A stretch of 64,000 nt of DNA from Sphingobacterium puteale (GTDB taxonomy: Bacteria > Bacteroidota > Bacteroidia > Sphingobacteriales > Sphingobacteriaceae): assembly GCF_003627955.1 (NCBI RefSeq), contig NZ_RBWS01000005.1:1-64000 (forward strand), written 5' to 3'. The position numbers and the translations under genes are program-made. The notes under the pieces were generated by a model. It saw only the letters and a program-made list of their open reading frames with translations, was not told the origin of the DNA and did no database searches. This document shows, in pieces, positions 26,297 to 34,572 of the stretch. Numbering within the stretch: the first letter of the stretch is position 1; each line of letters begins with the position of its first letter.

Positions 26297-26441
26297 AATA
26301 AGCAAGTGTCGTAGAAGAGAGTTACTTCGCATTTGGGTTGCCCGTGTCACAGGTTCGAGTCCTGTCTCTATAGGTATATAGAGTAGCTCAGTTGGTAGAG
26401 CAGGAAAAACAGTCTCTTTTCGTTAGTTACCTTGCTTTATG
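26297..26441 (+). ncRNA. Y-RNA-like element 1 with permuted tRNA-like module
   Basis: The closing stem pairs 26298-26306 (ATAAGCAAG) with 26431-26440 (CTTGCTTTAT, one bulge). An upper stem pairs 26313-26320 with 26413-26420. The internal loop between them has TGTCGT on the 5' side and CGTTAGTTAC on the 3' side, and AGTTACTTCG follows at 26320-26329. Inside is a tRNA mimic in permuted order. The T arm is ACAGG-TTCGAGT-CCTGT (26349-26365). The acceptor stem is CTCTATA (26366-26372) with TATAGAG (26377-26383), closed by GGTA. Then come TA and the D arm GCTC-AGTTGGTA-GAGC (26386-26401). The Y stem replaces the anticodon arm, as known for bacterial YrlA RNAs. Confidence 0.82.
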
Positions 26442-26445
26442 ATAA

Positions 26446-26576
26446 AATTGGATAAGTGCCGCAGAAAAGAGTTACTTCGGTCCAATGGCAGGTTCAAATC
26501 CTGCTTCCGATCAGTTCTAGATAAACAATATCGAAAACGTCGGAAAAAACTCTTTTCGTCAGTTGCCTTTCTGATT
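26446..26576 (+). ncRNA. Y-RNA-like element 2
   Basis: The closing stem pairs 26446-26456 with 26567-26576 (10 pairs, two of them G-U, one bulge). The upper stem AAAAGAGTT (26465-26473) pairs exactly with AACTCTTTT (26548-26556). The 5' internal-loop motif TGCCGCAG and the 3' motif CGTCAGTTGC match element 1, and AGTTACTTCG recurs at 26470-26479. The T-arm mimic is GCAGG-TTCAAAT-CCTGC (26488-26504), followed by TTCCGA (26505-26510) pairing with TCGGAA (26540-26545). No canonical D arm is visible, so the tRNA-like part is reduced compared with element 1. Confidence 0.75.
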
Positions 26577-26578
26577 CT

Positions 26579-26716
26579 AAACAGAATGCCGTAAACAATA
26601 GTTACTTCGTCACCGTTAAGGGGAGGAATAATGAAGTTGTAAAATCAACAAGATTATCCGGTTCGAATCCGGCAATGACTAGCCCCCACTATTGTTGCTT
26701 TTTGCTTCTGTTTTTT
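26579..26716 (+). ncRNA. Y-RNA-like element 3 ending in a T run
   Basis: AAACAGAA (26579-26586) pairs with TTCTGTTT (26706-26713), and AACAATAGT (26594-26602) with ACTATTGTT (26688-26696), both without mismatch. The internal loop has TGCCGTA on the 5' side, and AGTTACTTCG is at 26600-26609. The T-arm-like hairpin is CCGG-TTCGAAT-CCGG (26658-26672). A GTTG/CAAC hairpin (26636-26649) and a GGGG/CCCC helix (26620-26623 with 26683-26686 or 26684-26687) complete a cloverleaf-like interior. The closing stem runs straight into TTTTTT (26711-26716), so it may also serve as the terminator of the whole Ro60/Y-RNA transcript. Confidence 0.72.
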
Positions 26717-26810
26717 AAACTAGAAATTTGTCAAGTACAATGTATTCTCTTACATTGTACTTTTTGATGACAAGTCCTCCCAAAAACTGGATATATGAGA
26801 TTCACCATAA

Positions 26811-27470
26811 ATGAAGTTAATGGACAAAATAGATTTTATACCACTAATTGAACTTCCTACCTTAAAGGGAGCCCAAAGCAATATAGTGCCTAGGGGAACC
26901 TCCTTTACAAATACGAAAGAATGGGATCTATATCAAGAAAATGAATTAAAGAAAAACTATATTGATATCCCCCGTCCAATCGCAACAGGAATTTACCAAT
27001 ATAGACTTTTTGACATTAAGGTCGAGGATCTAAGAACTATAATCAAATTACATATTGGAGACATGCCCATAAAAGACTCTTGCTCACTATTTGGCGGGTA
27101 CGCAATTTCTATTAATGGACAGGTCGAATTGTATCCTCAATGCTGTGGCCTCTTAGAAGAAATCCAACAATGGAAAAAAATACTAAATGAAAATTTCGAA
27201 GATTTTTCACTATTGGAGTGCCACCCTTCACCCCTAATCACCAAAAATCAAGAAAGGATTACCATTTTCTGCGACGATAACGACGAACCTTTCTTTCCAT
27301 ATTTTTCAAAAAACAAAATCGAACTTGATTATCAAACCACAAAAAAAGCATTGATAATCTTATTAAATCAGCTACATTTTTTCTCCGAAAAATTAGAGAG
27401 TCTAGCAGTGGAATTTAAGGTGAATAATATTGCAAACATCTTGATTTGGGGTCAGAATGAAAATAAATAA
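26811..27470 (+). CDS. Hypothetical protein, 219 residues
   Basis: The product is soluble, without signal peptide, and mildly acidic. A central GGYAISINGQVELYPQCCGLLEEIQQWKKIL segment (about residues 99-128) alternates strand and helix and contains a Cys pair, and the tail is helical. The overall style resembles the small immunity-type proteins of Bacteroidota accessory regions, but I recognise no family. It lies 95 bp after the last Y-RNA-like element on the same strand. Codon usage is A/T-rich compared with the housekeeping genes downstream. Confidence 0.55.
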   Translation: MKLMDKIDFIPLIELPTLKGAQSNIVPRGTSFTNTKEWDLYQENELKKNYIDIPRPIATGIYQYRLFDIKVEDLRTIIKLHIGDMPIKDSCSLFGGYAISINGQVELYPQCCGLLEEIQQWKKILNENFEDFSLLECHPSPLITKNQERITIFCDDNDEPFFPYFSKNKIELDYQTTKKALIILLNQLHFFSEKLESLAVEFKVNNIANILIWGQNENK

Positions 27471-27782
27471 TCTAACAAAAAAAATTAATTTCGACATATT
27501 GCTGATAGAACAAAAAACAAGCGAAAGAACCCAAGCTTCGCTGAACGGAAAAAATTAGCCATTAGATCTGCGAAGAAAAAAGAAAGTTTTCGATTAGAAT
27601 CATCTCCCAAATAATTTAAGATTTTCAAAAGAAGATTAAAATTCCTAAAATTGCATGCTCATTTCGACAAGATCTGTTTCGACATTGTCAACATGAATTT
27701 GTCCTGGCTTGTAGAACGTGATATAAGCAAATAAGTCAAATCTCTTGCTACAAATGGACTAAAATTAAACGCTTATAATAAA
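27471..27782. other. Intergenic stretch without recognisable features
   Basis: The 312-bp stretch is AT-rich and has stops in all frames. I see no tRNA, strong hairpin or promoter match. It may contain the remains of a decayed gene, but no protein similarity is evident when read by eye. Confidence 0.4.
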
Positions 27783-28310
27783 ATGAAAAAGATTATATTT
27801 TTTCTGTTGCTGATACCTTTTTGGGCAAATGCTCAACAACAAAATATTCAAGACTTTGTTGTGAAAGAAAATCTTTCCAAAAACGGCAAACTAGCCATTG
27901 TAGCTTTGGACTCAGTAGGTAATACCAATGAGACAATCAACGGAAACTACATGTTCACCATCAATGGTTTTTCGCAGGCACTTCAATTTCACGATGGTGT
28001 CGCGGTTGCCAATCAAAAAATTGAATCGTCTACCTTTGTATTCTTTAGTCATAAAAACCAAGCGAAATCTAAGGGCCGTCTCTTTTATATCTACAAGACT
28101 GACAAGGGGCTTTCCCCTTTTGCCATCAGCGGACTGATGTTTTTGATTATCCCGGCCATTGTGCTAGGAATAGCTTACATGTTTAAAAAAGTGATTATGA
28201 CAGCGATCGCACTGGCTATAGTTTTCTTTGTATTCAACCATTCGCAGGGTCTAGACTTGAGTAAAATTTTTGAATCTATATTTTCAAGTCTCAAAAATCT
28301 CCTCGGTTAA
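27783..28310 (+). CDS. Exported membrane protein of unknown function
   Basis: The 175-residue protein has a signal peptide cleaved after ANA (FFLLLIPFWANAQ), an extracytoplasmic beta-rich domain of about 90 residues (GNYMFTINGFSQALQFHDGVAVANQ), two membrane segments (about 113-133 and 137-154) and a short C-terminal tail. It stands alone on the + strand. The combination of an N-terminal exported domain and two C-terminal helices is seen in uncharacterised Sphingobacteriaceae envelope proteins. No family assignment can be made by eye. Confidence 0.6.
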   Translation: MKKIIFFLLLIPFWANAQQQNIQDFVVKENLSKNGKLAIVALDSVGNTNETINGNYMFTINGFSQALQFHDGVAVANQKIESSTFVFFSHKNQAKSKGRLFYIYKTDKGLSPFAISGLMFLIIPAIVLGIAYMFKKVIMTAIALAIVFFVFNHSQGLDLSKIFESIFSSLKNLLG

Positions 28311-28379
28311 CAACGCGATCTGTCTGGATATCGTATCAATGGATGGGATCAAAGTAAATCATAACGAAACGATTGTACA

Positions 28380-30731
28380 TTAAAACGGCATTCCGATTCC
28401 GAAATTGTATTGGATAAAATTATACCGGTCGGGCCTGTGGCTTTCATAATATTGCTGTTTAAATTCTTTGGAGTCAAAGAAATGCTTGATTACCCATTGA
28501 TCACTGCCTGAAAATTGTGGATCTTTAACTTTTAGACCAGCATCCAGACGGATGACAAAATAGTCAGAGTCAAAACGTAAACCAAATCCTGTACCGATCG
28601 CTACTTGCCCCAGGAATTTATTGAATTTAAATTCACCGCCCGGATTTAGTTCCTCATCTTTTTTCAGGCGCCAGACATTCCCCATATCCACAAATGTCGC
28701 CCCATTCATCTTAGCTCCAAGAAAATTATTCAGGAGACGAAAGCGATATTCTGCATTTGCTTCCAATTTGATTTCCCCCAGTTGGTCGAGATTACGCAAA
28801 TTGAGCCGGAGATCTTCACTCAGATTTTGTCTATTGTAGGCTCCTGGACCGAGCGTCCGGGCTTGCCATGCCCGTATGCCATTCATTCCACCGCTATAAA
28901 AACTCTTTTCAAAGATCAATAACTTCGAATTGTTTCCATACGGAATAGCAATTCCGGGATTAAATCGGAATACAAACTGTCTATTTCCACCAAAATTTCG
29001 ATACAGGCGATAATCAAATTCAGTTTTTGCATATTGTAAAAAAGGTACCCCAAAGATCTTCTTTTCACCATCAGCATTGGCGGGTAGCTTCGCTAAGCTA
29101 CTGATGAGATCCAGCACATTCCCGCTGACATCCACTGTTCCACGGAAATATTGAAAGTCTTCCTTACTGGTCAATTTCTTGCCATTCAGAATAAAAGTAT
29201 ATTGTGTCCCTAGCCCGAAATATTGACGATCATTGCTTCGTACATACAGTTGGTATCCTTCCTGTTCCAGATTTTTTCTAAAATTCGAATCCAATCTTCC
29301 GTCCCGATATTCCAATACGATCGGAGTAAAACTATGATACTTATTCTCCGTTTCATACCAAGAGTAATTCAACGAAGTCGTAAAGTAACGGTTAGAGTAA
29401 GTCCGATCCTGATCGAATAACTGTAGAGTCATGGAATAGGTCGTCTTGGGCAAACCAAATTTCCCACCCGGATTAATATGAAAAGGTACCATGAGCCGTG
29501 GGATCACCAAATTTACACCCGCCTGAAAATCATTGTTGAAGATTTTACTGGAAAGCCCGCCCGACAGACGCGGATCAAACAGCACCCCGTAGCGCAACTT
29601 GACCTCCAACTGCTCTGAACCACCAAAAATATTACGCTGCGAAAATGTATTTCCAATGTTAAAACCACTCATACCCGAACTAAAGGTATATTCTCCTTCA
29701 ATCTGATTTCCCATACGTGGTCTCGGTACAAAATCATAGTGAACATTGAGTTTATTAGAATCCTTTTTTACAAACTGTACTTTCACAGACCGAAAACCAT
29801 TCATTTCATAAAGCCGATCATAAGATTTGTTTTCTTCTGCCAGCGAATAATAATGACCAGACCGCAGATACATATACCGCTCCAAAGGCTTCCAGCGAAA
29901 GCTATTGGTCTCATCTATAAAAAGAAGCTTCTTCGTTGAATCTGTTATACGACGTGGCGGTTTTTTTGATATAGCCCCATAATTCCTAATAGTCATATAT
30001 ACACTATCAATTTGATACTTTTTATGTATCGTTGAATCGCTGGGGTTTTCAACATTTATTTTTAGATCAATTGCGTTACCTTTCAGCGTAGAGTCGATAC
30101 CGACACGCATATATTGCCGCAAATAATCATAATAACCATTGTTGCGCATAACAAGATATAGCTTTTCCCGTTCATCGAGCAGTTTTGCAGCATCATATTG
30201 CGTGTTGGGTGTAACTTTGGTTTTGGGGAGAACATCCCGATCAAAAAGCCATTTTACCTCATCATCATCAAATTTACGGTCAATATTCCTGATCTGATAT
30301 GCATTTCCTTCATCGACCTTAAAGTCGATATGTGCTCGCTTCTTGTCAACTGAAATCTCAGGATTAACTTTAGCATTGAAATATCCTTTGGTAAATAGAA
30401 AACGTCTAATCTGGTTAGCAGATAAATCAACCATTGCCGAGTCCAACAAATGAGGTGGCTCACCAACATTTCGAATCTTCTTGGTCTTATAACGTCCTTT
30501 TTTTGTATTGAAAGTATTGTAAATAAATAGATTTACCCTCGAATTAGGTCTGATCTGATTGGATACATAGGTTTCGGAAGACTCTTTCAATGCTGGTGAA
30601 ACACCAGAAATCTGTACTTTTGTAACCAAAGCCTGGTCGTCATCTATATATTTTGAAGATCGGCAAGATGCAAAAAATAGTGTCAAAAGCATTATACTTG
30701 CAAATCCGATAAAACGAGGGTACTTAATCAT
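28380..30731 (-). CDS. tamL: TamL-type BamA-family outer-membrane lipoprotein
   Basis: The chosen start is the ATG at 30731 (783 aa), which leads directly into a lipoprotein signal (LLTLFFASCRSS, lipidated Cys near residue 22). The ATG at 30749 would overlap the divergent gene. After the lipobox come POTRA-like repeats (for example VRQFLFTKGYFNAKVNPEISV-like segments around 100-330) and a C-terminal 16-stranded BamA/TamA beta barrel from about 400, ending in YNFIQYNFGIGMPF. The NGIRAWQARTLGPGAY segment is the conserved lid-lock/VRGF-like region. In Bacteroidota, TamL replaces TamA and works with a TamB protein in moving material to the outer membrane. No tamB is in this window. Confidence 0.82.
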   Translation of the reverse strand: MIKYPRFIGFASIMLLTLFFASCRSSKYIDDDQALVTKVQISGVSPALKESSETYVSNQIRPNSRVNLFIYNTFNTKKGRYKTKKIRNVGEPPHLLDSAMVDLSANQIRRFLFTKGYFNAKVNPEISVDKKRAHIDFKVDEGNAYQIRNIDRKFDDDEVKWLFDRDVLPKTKVTPNTQYDAAKLLDEREKLYLVMRNNGYYDYLRQYMRVGIDSTLKGNAIDLKINVENPSDSTIHKKYQIDSVYMTIRNYGAISKKPPRRITDSTKKLLFIDETNSFRWKPLERYMYLRSGHYYSLAEENKSYDRLYEMNGFRSVKVQFVKKDSNKLNVHYDFVPRPRMGNQIEGEYTFSSGMSGFNIGNTFSQRNIFGGSEQLEVKLRYGVLFDPRLSGGLSSKIFNNDFQAGVNLVIPRLMVPFHINPGGKFGLPKTTYSMTLQLFDQDRTYSNRYFTTSLNYSWYETENKYHSFTPIVLEYRDGRLDSNFRKNLEQEGYQLYVRSNDRQYFGLGTQYTFILNGKKLTSKEDFQYFRGTVDVSGNVLDLISSLAKLPANADGEKKIFGVPFLQYAKTEFDYRLYRNFGGNRQFVFRFNPGIAIPYGNNSKLLIFEKSFYSGGMNGIRAWQARTLGPGAYNRQNLSEDLRLNLRNLDQLGEIKLEANAEYRFRLLNNFLGAKMNGATFVDMGNVWRLKKDEELNPGGEFKFNKFLGQVAIGTGFGLRFDSDYFVIRLDAGLKVKDPQFSGSDQWVIKHFFDSKEFKQQYYESHRPDRYNFIQYNFGIGMPF

Positions 30732-30739
30732 CAATAAAA

Positions 30740-31489
30740 ATGTTGTCAAAAGCGCAAATCAGTCTAATAACGTCTCTACAAAATAAAAAGTATAGAAAAC
30801 AACATGGCTTATTCATCGTTGAGGGCATAAAATCCGTCAGGGAATTTATCTCATCAAATTACCAGGTCGAATCCATTTTCTATACAGACGACGCAAACAC
30901 AAAAGTGGGTAAAATCTCGCATAATATAAAATCCCATGAAGTGACCGAGGCTGAATTTCAAAAGATTAGTACATTAAAATCTCCTCAGGGAGTCCTTGCC
31001 TTAGTCAAGCTCCCCAAACAACAACAGATCGAATTAAATGATCTCAAAAACTGTTACAATATTGTATTGGATGATGTGCAAGATCCTGGCAATCTAGGAA
31101 CCATCATCCGTACTGCAGAATGGTTTGGAATCAAGCATATCATTTGTTCCATAGGTACCGTGGACGCCTATAACCCAAAAGTTGTACAGGCGACTATGGG
31201 CTCACTGGCCAGAATACAGGTTCATTACCTGGATTTAAACAAATTTATTTCTGACACAAATTTACCTGTGTACGGCGCATTGCTTGATGGCCAGTCTATT
31301 TATCAAACACAATGGGATTCAGAAGGATTAATTGTCATGGGTAATGAAGGCAATGGTATCAGCGAAGAAATAATAGCATTAATAGATCAGGCGGTGACCA
31401 TACCTCGTATCGGCCAAGCGGAATCATTGAATGTCGCTGTAGCAACAACGATATTCTGCAGTGAGATTGCACGGCGGCAGCTGATCTAA
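30740..31489 (+). CDS. SpoU/TrmH-family RNA 2'-O-methyltransferase
   Basis: The 249-residue protein has an N-terminal substrate-binding domain (LQNKKYRKQHGLFIVEGIKSV) and a C-terminal SPOUT knot. All three SpoU motifs are present: DVQDPGNLGTIIRTAEWFG (about 114-132), IVMGNEGNGIS (about 195-205) and ESLNVAVATTIFCSE (about 229-243). It methylates a ribose 2'-OH of rRNA or tRNA using S-adenosylmethionine; the target base cannot be deduced. The start is 8 bp from the divergent TamL start, so the two genes share a very short promoter region. Confidence 0.88.
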   Translation: MLSKAQISLITSLQNKKYRKQHGLFIVEGIKSVREFISSNYQVESIFYTDDANTKVGKISHNIKSHEVTEAEFQKISTLKSPQGVLALVKLPKQQQIELNDLKNCYNIVLDDVQDPGNLGTIIRTAEWFGIKHIICSIGTVDAYNPKVVQATMGSLARIQVHYLDLNKFISDTNLPVYGALLDGQSIYQTQWDSEGLIVMGNEGNGISEEIIALIDQAVTIPRIGQAESLNVAVATTIFCSEIARRQLI

Positions 31490-31690
31490 AGCGATATTTA
31501 ACCGTACATGATATCCGTTGATCCACTCAATGTGATGTCATGGTTGGAAGATTTCTCCAAAATTTCAGCCAAAAGAAAAAGTTTAATCGTTCCAAAAGCT
31601 GTACATTTGACCTATTCTTCGAAAAGCACAGTTATCTTTCGTGATAAATGCCAGCTGGGAGACTTATTCACGCACGACAATTGTTTTAAA

Positions 31691-32860
31691 ATGCAATCTG
31701 AACAGAAATCCATCTACACGCTTCAATTTATTTTACTTTGCCTGAGCTCACTCCTATTCTCGTCTAGTTTCAATATGATTATTCCCGAGCTACCTAATTA
31801 CCTGAGTAGCCTGGGCGGGGCTGAATATAAGGGTCTGATCATAGCACTATTTACATTGACGGCCGGAATTTCACGACCTTTCAGTGGTAAACTGACCGAT
31901 CGTTGGGGCCGCGTACCAGTTATGGCCATCGGATCCATTGTCTGTTTTATCTGCGGGTTTCTCTATCCAATTTTAACTTCTGTGGCGGGTTTTTTATTTC
32001 TGCGGTTGATCCATGGTTTCTCTACCGGTTTTAAACCTACCTCCACCTCGGCGTATGTCGCAGATCTTGTTCCTCAGAAAAGATGGGGAGAAGCCCTGGG
32101 GATGCATGGCCTTGCATTCAGTGTTGGAACGGCAGTAGGGCCAGCAATAGGGAGCGCAATTTTTGATGCTTTTGGAATTAATGTCATGTTCTACTCCTCG
32201 TCTTTCATGGCATTGTTATCAATCCTCATCGTCATCAATATGAAGGAAACCCTAGTTAAAAAGGAGAAATTTAACCTTTCCATGCTCAAAATAAACCGAA
32301 AAGACATTATTGAATGGCGCGCACTCCCTGCTGGAATAATTACCTTTCTTTCGTATACGGCATACGGTGTGATCCTGACCCTTATACCGGATTGGAGTGA
32401 ACATCTTGGATTAAAAAATAAAGGCCTTTTCTTTCTGGCATTTACGATTGCATCCGTCATGATACGTTTTGTTTCGGGAAAGGTTTCCGATCGCTATGGG
32501 AGGCCGAAGGTTATTATTACAGGCTTAGTGATCATTGCGATTGCTTTGGTGGTCATTGGCTTTGAGGATAGCTTTATCGGTATGATGATCGGGGCGAGCA
32601 TTTATGGTATCGGCACCGGTATATTATCTCCCGCGGTCAATGCATGGACCATTGACCTGAGTATTCCTGAACATCGCGGCAAAGCGGTCGCGACCATGTA
32701 TATTTCGCTCGAAGCGGGAATTGGCCTTGGAGCCCTCCTCGCCGGACTGTACTATGCCGATGTCATCCTTCGCATTCCGCAAATTATGTATGCCAATGCC
32801 GTTGTCCTAGTGATTGCTTTACTCTATATGCTAAATTGGCAAAGAAAATCTCAGCTTTAG
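31691..32860 (+). CDS. Major facilitator superfamily transporter
   Basis: From the ATG at 31691 the 389-residue product has the MFS size and 12 membrane segments. Motif A is present between TM2 and TM3 (GKLTDRWGRVPVM) and repeated in the second half (GKVSDRYGRPKVI). RLIHGFSTGFKPTSTSAYVADLVP in TM4 is typical of drug/efflux members. The frame is open to an ATG at 31508, but the extra 61 residues are hydrophilic and unlike the family. It follows the methyltransferase by 200 bp on the same strand. Export of a small molecule is likely, with substrate unknown. Confidence 0.85.
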   Translation: MQSEQKSIYTLQFILLCLSSLLFSSSFNMIIPELPNYLSSLGGAEYKGLIIALFTLTAGISRPFSGKLTDRWGRVPVMAIGSIVCFICGFLYPILTSVAGFLFLRLIHGFSTGFKPTSTSAYVADLVPQKRWGEALGMHGLAFSVGTAVGPAIGSAIFDAFGINVMFYSSSFMALLSILIVINMKETLVKKEKFNLSMLKINRKDIIEWRALPAGIITFLSYTAYGVILTLIPDWSEHLGLKNKGLFFLAFTIASVMIRFVSGKVSDRYGRPKVIITGLVIIAIALVVIGFEDSFIGMMIGASIYGIGTGILSPAVNAWTIDLSIPEHRGKAVATMYISLEAGIGLGALLAGLYYADVILRIPQIMYANAVVLVIALLYMLNWQRKSQL

Positions 32861-32956
32861 CTATTCGATTGGAATCGTTAAATTTAAGTATGCCAACGGC
32901 GGACAAACAAGTTCACGATAGCATCGCTTGTATGACTATTTATAAACAGATGGCAA

Positions 32957-33871
32957 ATGATAAACAATTATTTAAAGCTTCAATATAAGTTATTGACCCG
33001 CCATTTTACGGCAACAGGATTACCTTTAGTGATTGCGCCAATTTTGCTTTTGGGAGCATGTTATCTTGTTTACTATCTTTTATTGCAGTATCCCGTCTTT
33101 GGAAGTTATGCCATACTCCTGGGCAATTTTCAGTTACTCTTTCTCCTGACCGAAAAAAACAGAAACGATTTTCTAAAAAACACGTTTAACAAAAAGGACT
33201 TTTACACCATTAGACTACTGGAAAATGTTCTAGTGACCTTACTTTCTATTGCTCTATTGCTATCTCAAAGTCTTTGGCTCTATGCGTTCATCTTAGGCCT
33301 GTTAGCGGTTGTATTTGCCTTTTTGACTTTTAAAGCTTTTGGTAAATCCATCCCTACTCCCTTCGCAAAGAAACCCTTTGAATTTATTATCGGATTCCGA
33401 AGGAGTTACCTGCTGATTATCGTTTTGTATCTACTGGCAGCAATTGGTTTTTATGCCACGAATTCCAACCTTGTTCTATTTTGTGTAAGCGGTATAGCCC
33501 TGACTTGTATACTCTATTATCAGTTGCCTGAACCTGTCTTTTATCTATGGAACAGTAGAGAAACACCTGCTGGATTTCTACTGCGTAAATTTAGACGTGG
33601 ACTGCTGCAATGTCTTTTGTTTGTCCTGCCACTCCTACTGACATATGCCTTTATTTATTCATCAGAATGGTTTAATGCATTAATTGTTTTGGGTGGAATA
33701 TTATTCCTGATCCCTTTTGCCATTACCTTAAAATATGTCGCTTATCCGAGAGAGATCAATTTTCCTGAGGTCTCTGTGCTGATATTGTGTTTTAGTTTCT
33801 ATCCCCTGATAGTAGCCCTATTGCCCTTTTATTACCTTAAGGCCCTCAAAAATCTAAAAAACTATTTATGA
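32957..33871 (+). CDS. ABC transporter permease-like membrane protein
   Basis: The 304-residue protein is very hydrophobic, with about eight predicted membrane segments and short basic loops. Its last codons overlap the start of the ABC ATPase gene by 4 bp (ATGA), so the two are translationally coupled and probably form one exporter. The sequence shows no classical permease signature. The context, rather than a motif, gives the call. The substrate cannot be inferred. Confidence 0.7.
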   Translation: MINNYLKLQYKLLTRHFTATGLPLVIAPILLLGACYLVYYLLLQYPVFGSYAILLGNFQLLFLLTEKNRNDFLKNTFNKKDFYTIRLLENVLVTLLSIALLLSQSLWLYAFILGLLAVVFAFLTFKAFGKSIPTPFAKKPFEFIIGFRRSYLLIIVLYLLAAIGFYATNSNLVLFCVSGIALTCILYYQLPEPVFYLWNSRETPAGFLLRKFRRGLLQCLLFVLPLLLTYAFIYSSEWFNALIVLGGILFLIPFAITLKYVAYPREINFPEVSVLILCFSFYPLIVALLPFYYLKALKNLKNYL

Positions 33872-34545
33872 TCGAGCTTATTCATATCAGTAAATCCTTT
33901 GGTCAGCATCAGGTCTTGCATGAGGTGACTTTTACTTTTGAGGACGGAAAAGTCTACGGTATCGTAGGCGAAAACGGGGCTGGAAAAACAACCTTATTTC
34001 GCTGTATAGCGGGGCTGGAAACAGCTTCGGGAAAAATCAGCGCGAACCTACAGCCACTTAAGAACCATTTAGGCTACCTGACATCAGATCCGTATTTCTT
34101 ATCGAAACTCACAGGCGAAGAATATATCTATCTCCTTACCGATGCCCGAGGAAAAAGCATTCAGCATCTAAGCGAAAGAAATATCTTCGAATTACCATTA
34201 AAAGAGTATGCGAACTCCTATTCTACAGGCATGAAAAAGAAACTGGCACTGACAGCGACCCTGCTCCAGGACAACAGTTTCTACATTCTGGATGAACCTT
34301 TTAACGGGATAGATCTACAAAGCAGTATTATCCTGACTGAAATTATTCTACGACTTAAAGCAATGGGCAAAACCATCCTGATCTCATCGCATATATTTTC
34401 GACATTAAAGGATACCTGTGACGAGATATTGGTTTTGGAAGAAGGTCGGATCAGCAAGACTGTCAAAAAAGAACAGTTCGGTGATTTTGAAGAAGAAATG
34501 AAAGAGAAAATATTAAAAAAAGATATCGATAAACTCTGGCTTTGA
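33868..34545 (+). CDS. ABC transporter ATP-binding protein
   Basis: The 225-residue ATPase has all nucleotide-binding motifs: Walker A GENGAGKTT (34-42), signature YSTGMKKKL (about 117-125, an S-T-G-M variant of LSGGQ), Walker B FYILDEPFNGID (about 139-150) and the switch His in SSHIFSTL. It couples ATP hydrolysis to the membrane protein encoded just before it, with which it overlaps by 4 bp. The size is that of simple exporters with one ATPase domain per chain. Confidence 0.9.
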   Translation: MIELIHISKSFGQHQVLHEVTFTFEDGKVYGIVGENGAGKTTLFRCIAGLETASGKISANLQPLKNHLGYLTSDPYFLSKLTGEEYIYLLTDARGKSIQHLSERNIFELPLKEYANSYSTGMKKKLALTATLLQDNSFYILDEPFNGIDLQSSIILTEIILRLKAMGKTILISSHIFSTLKDTCDEILVLEEGRISKTVKKEQFGDFEEEMKEKILKKDIDKLWL

Positions 34546-34572
34546 AGCCCTGTAAAACTCAAAAGAAATAAG

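Noticed and set aside
26377..26404. Apparent ordinary tRNA gene beginning TATAGAG-TA-GCTCAGTTGGTAGAGC
   Set aside because: No anticodon arm or T arm follows. The acceptor partner CTCTATA and the T arm lie upstream, which fits a permuted Y-RNA tRNA mimic.
26320..26609. Three AGTTACTTCG boxes at intervals of 150 and 130 bp, considered as a CRISPR-like array
   Set aside because: The boxes are only 10 bp and the spacing differs; each belongs to a longer base-paired RNA unit, and no cas gene is present.
31508..31690. N-terminal extension of the MFS transporter
   Set aside because: 61 hydrophilic residues absent from the family; the ATG at 31691 gives the normal length.
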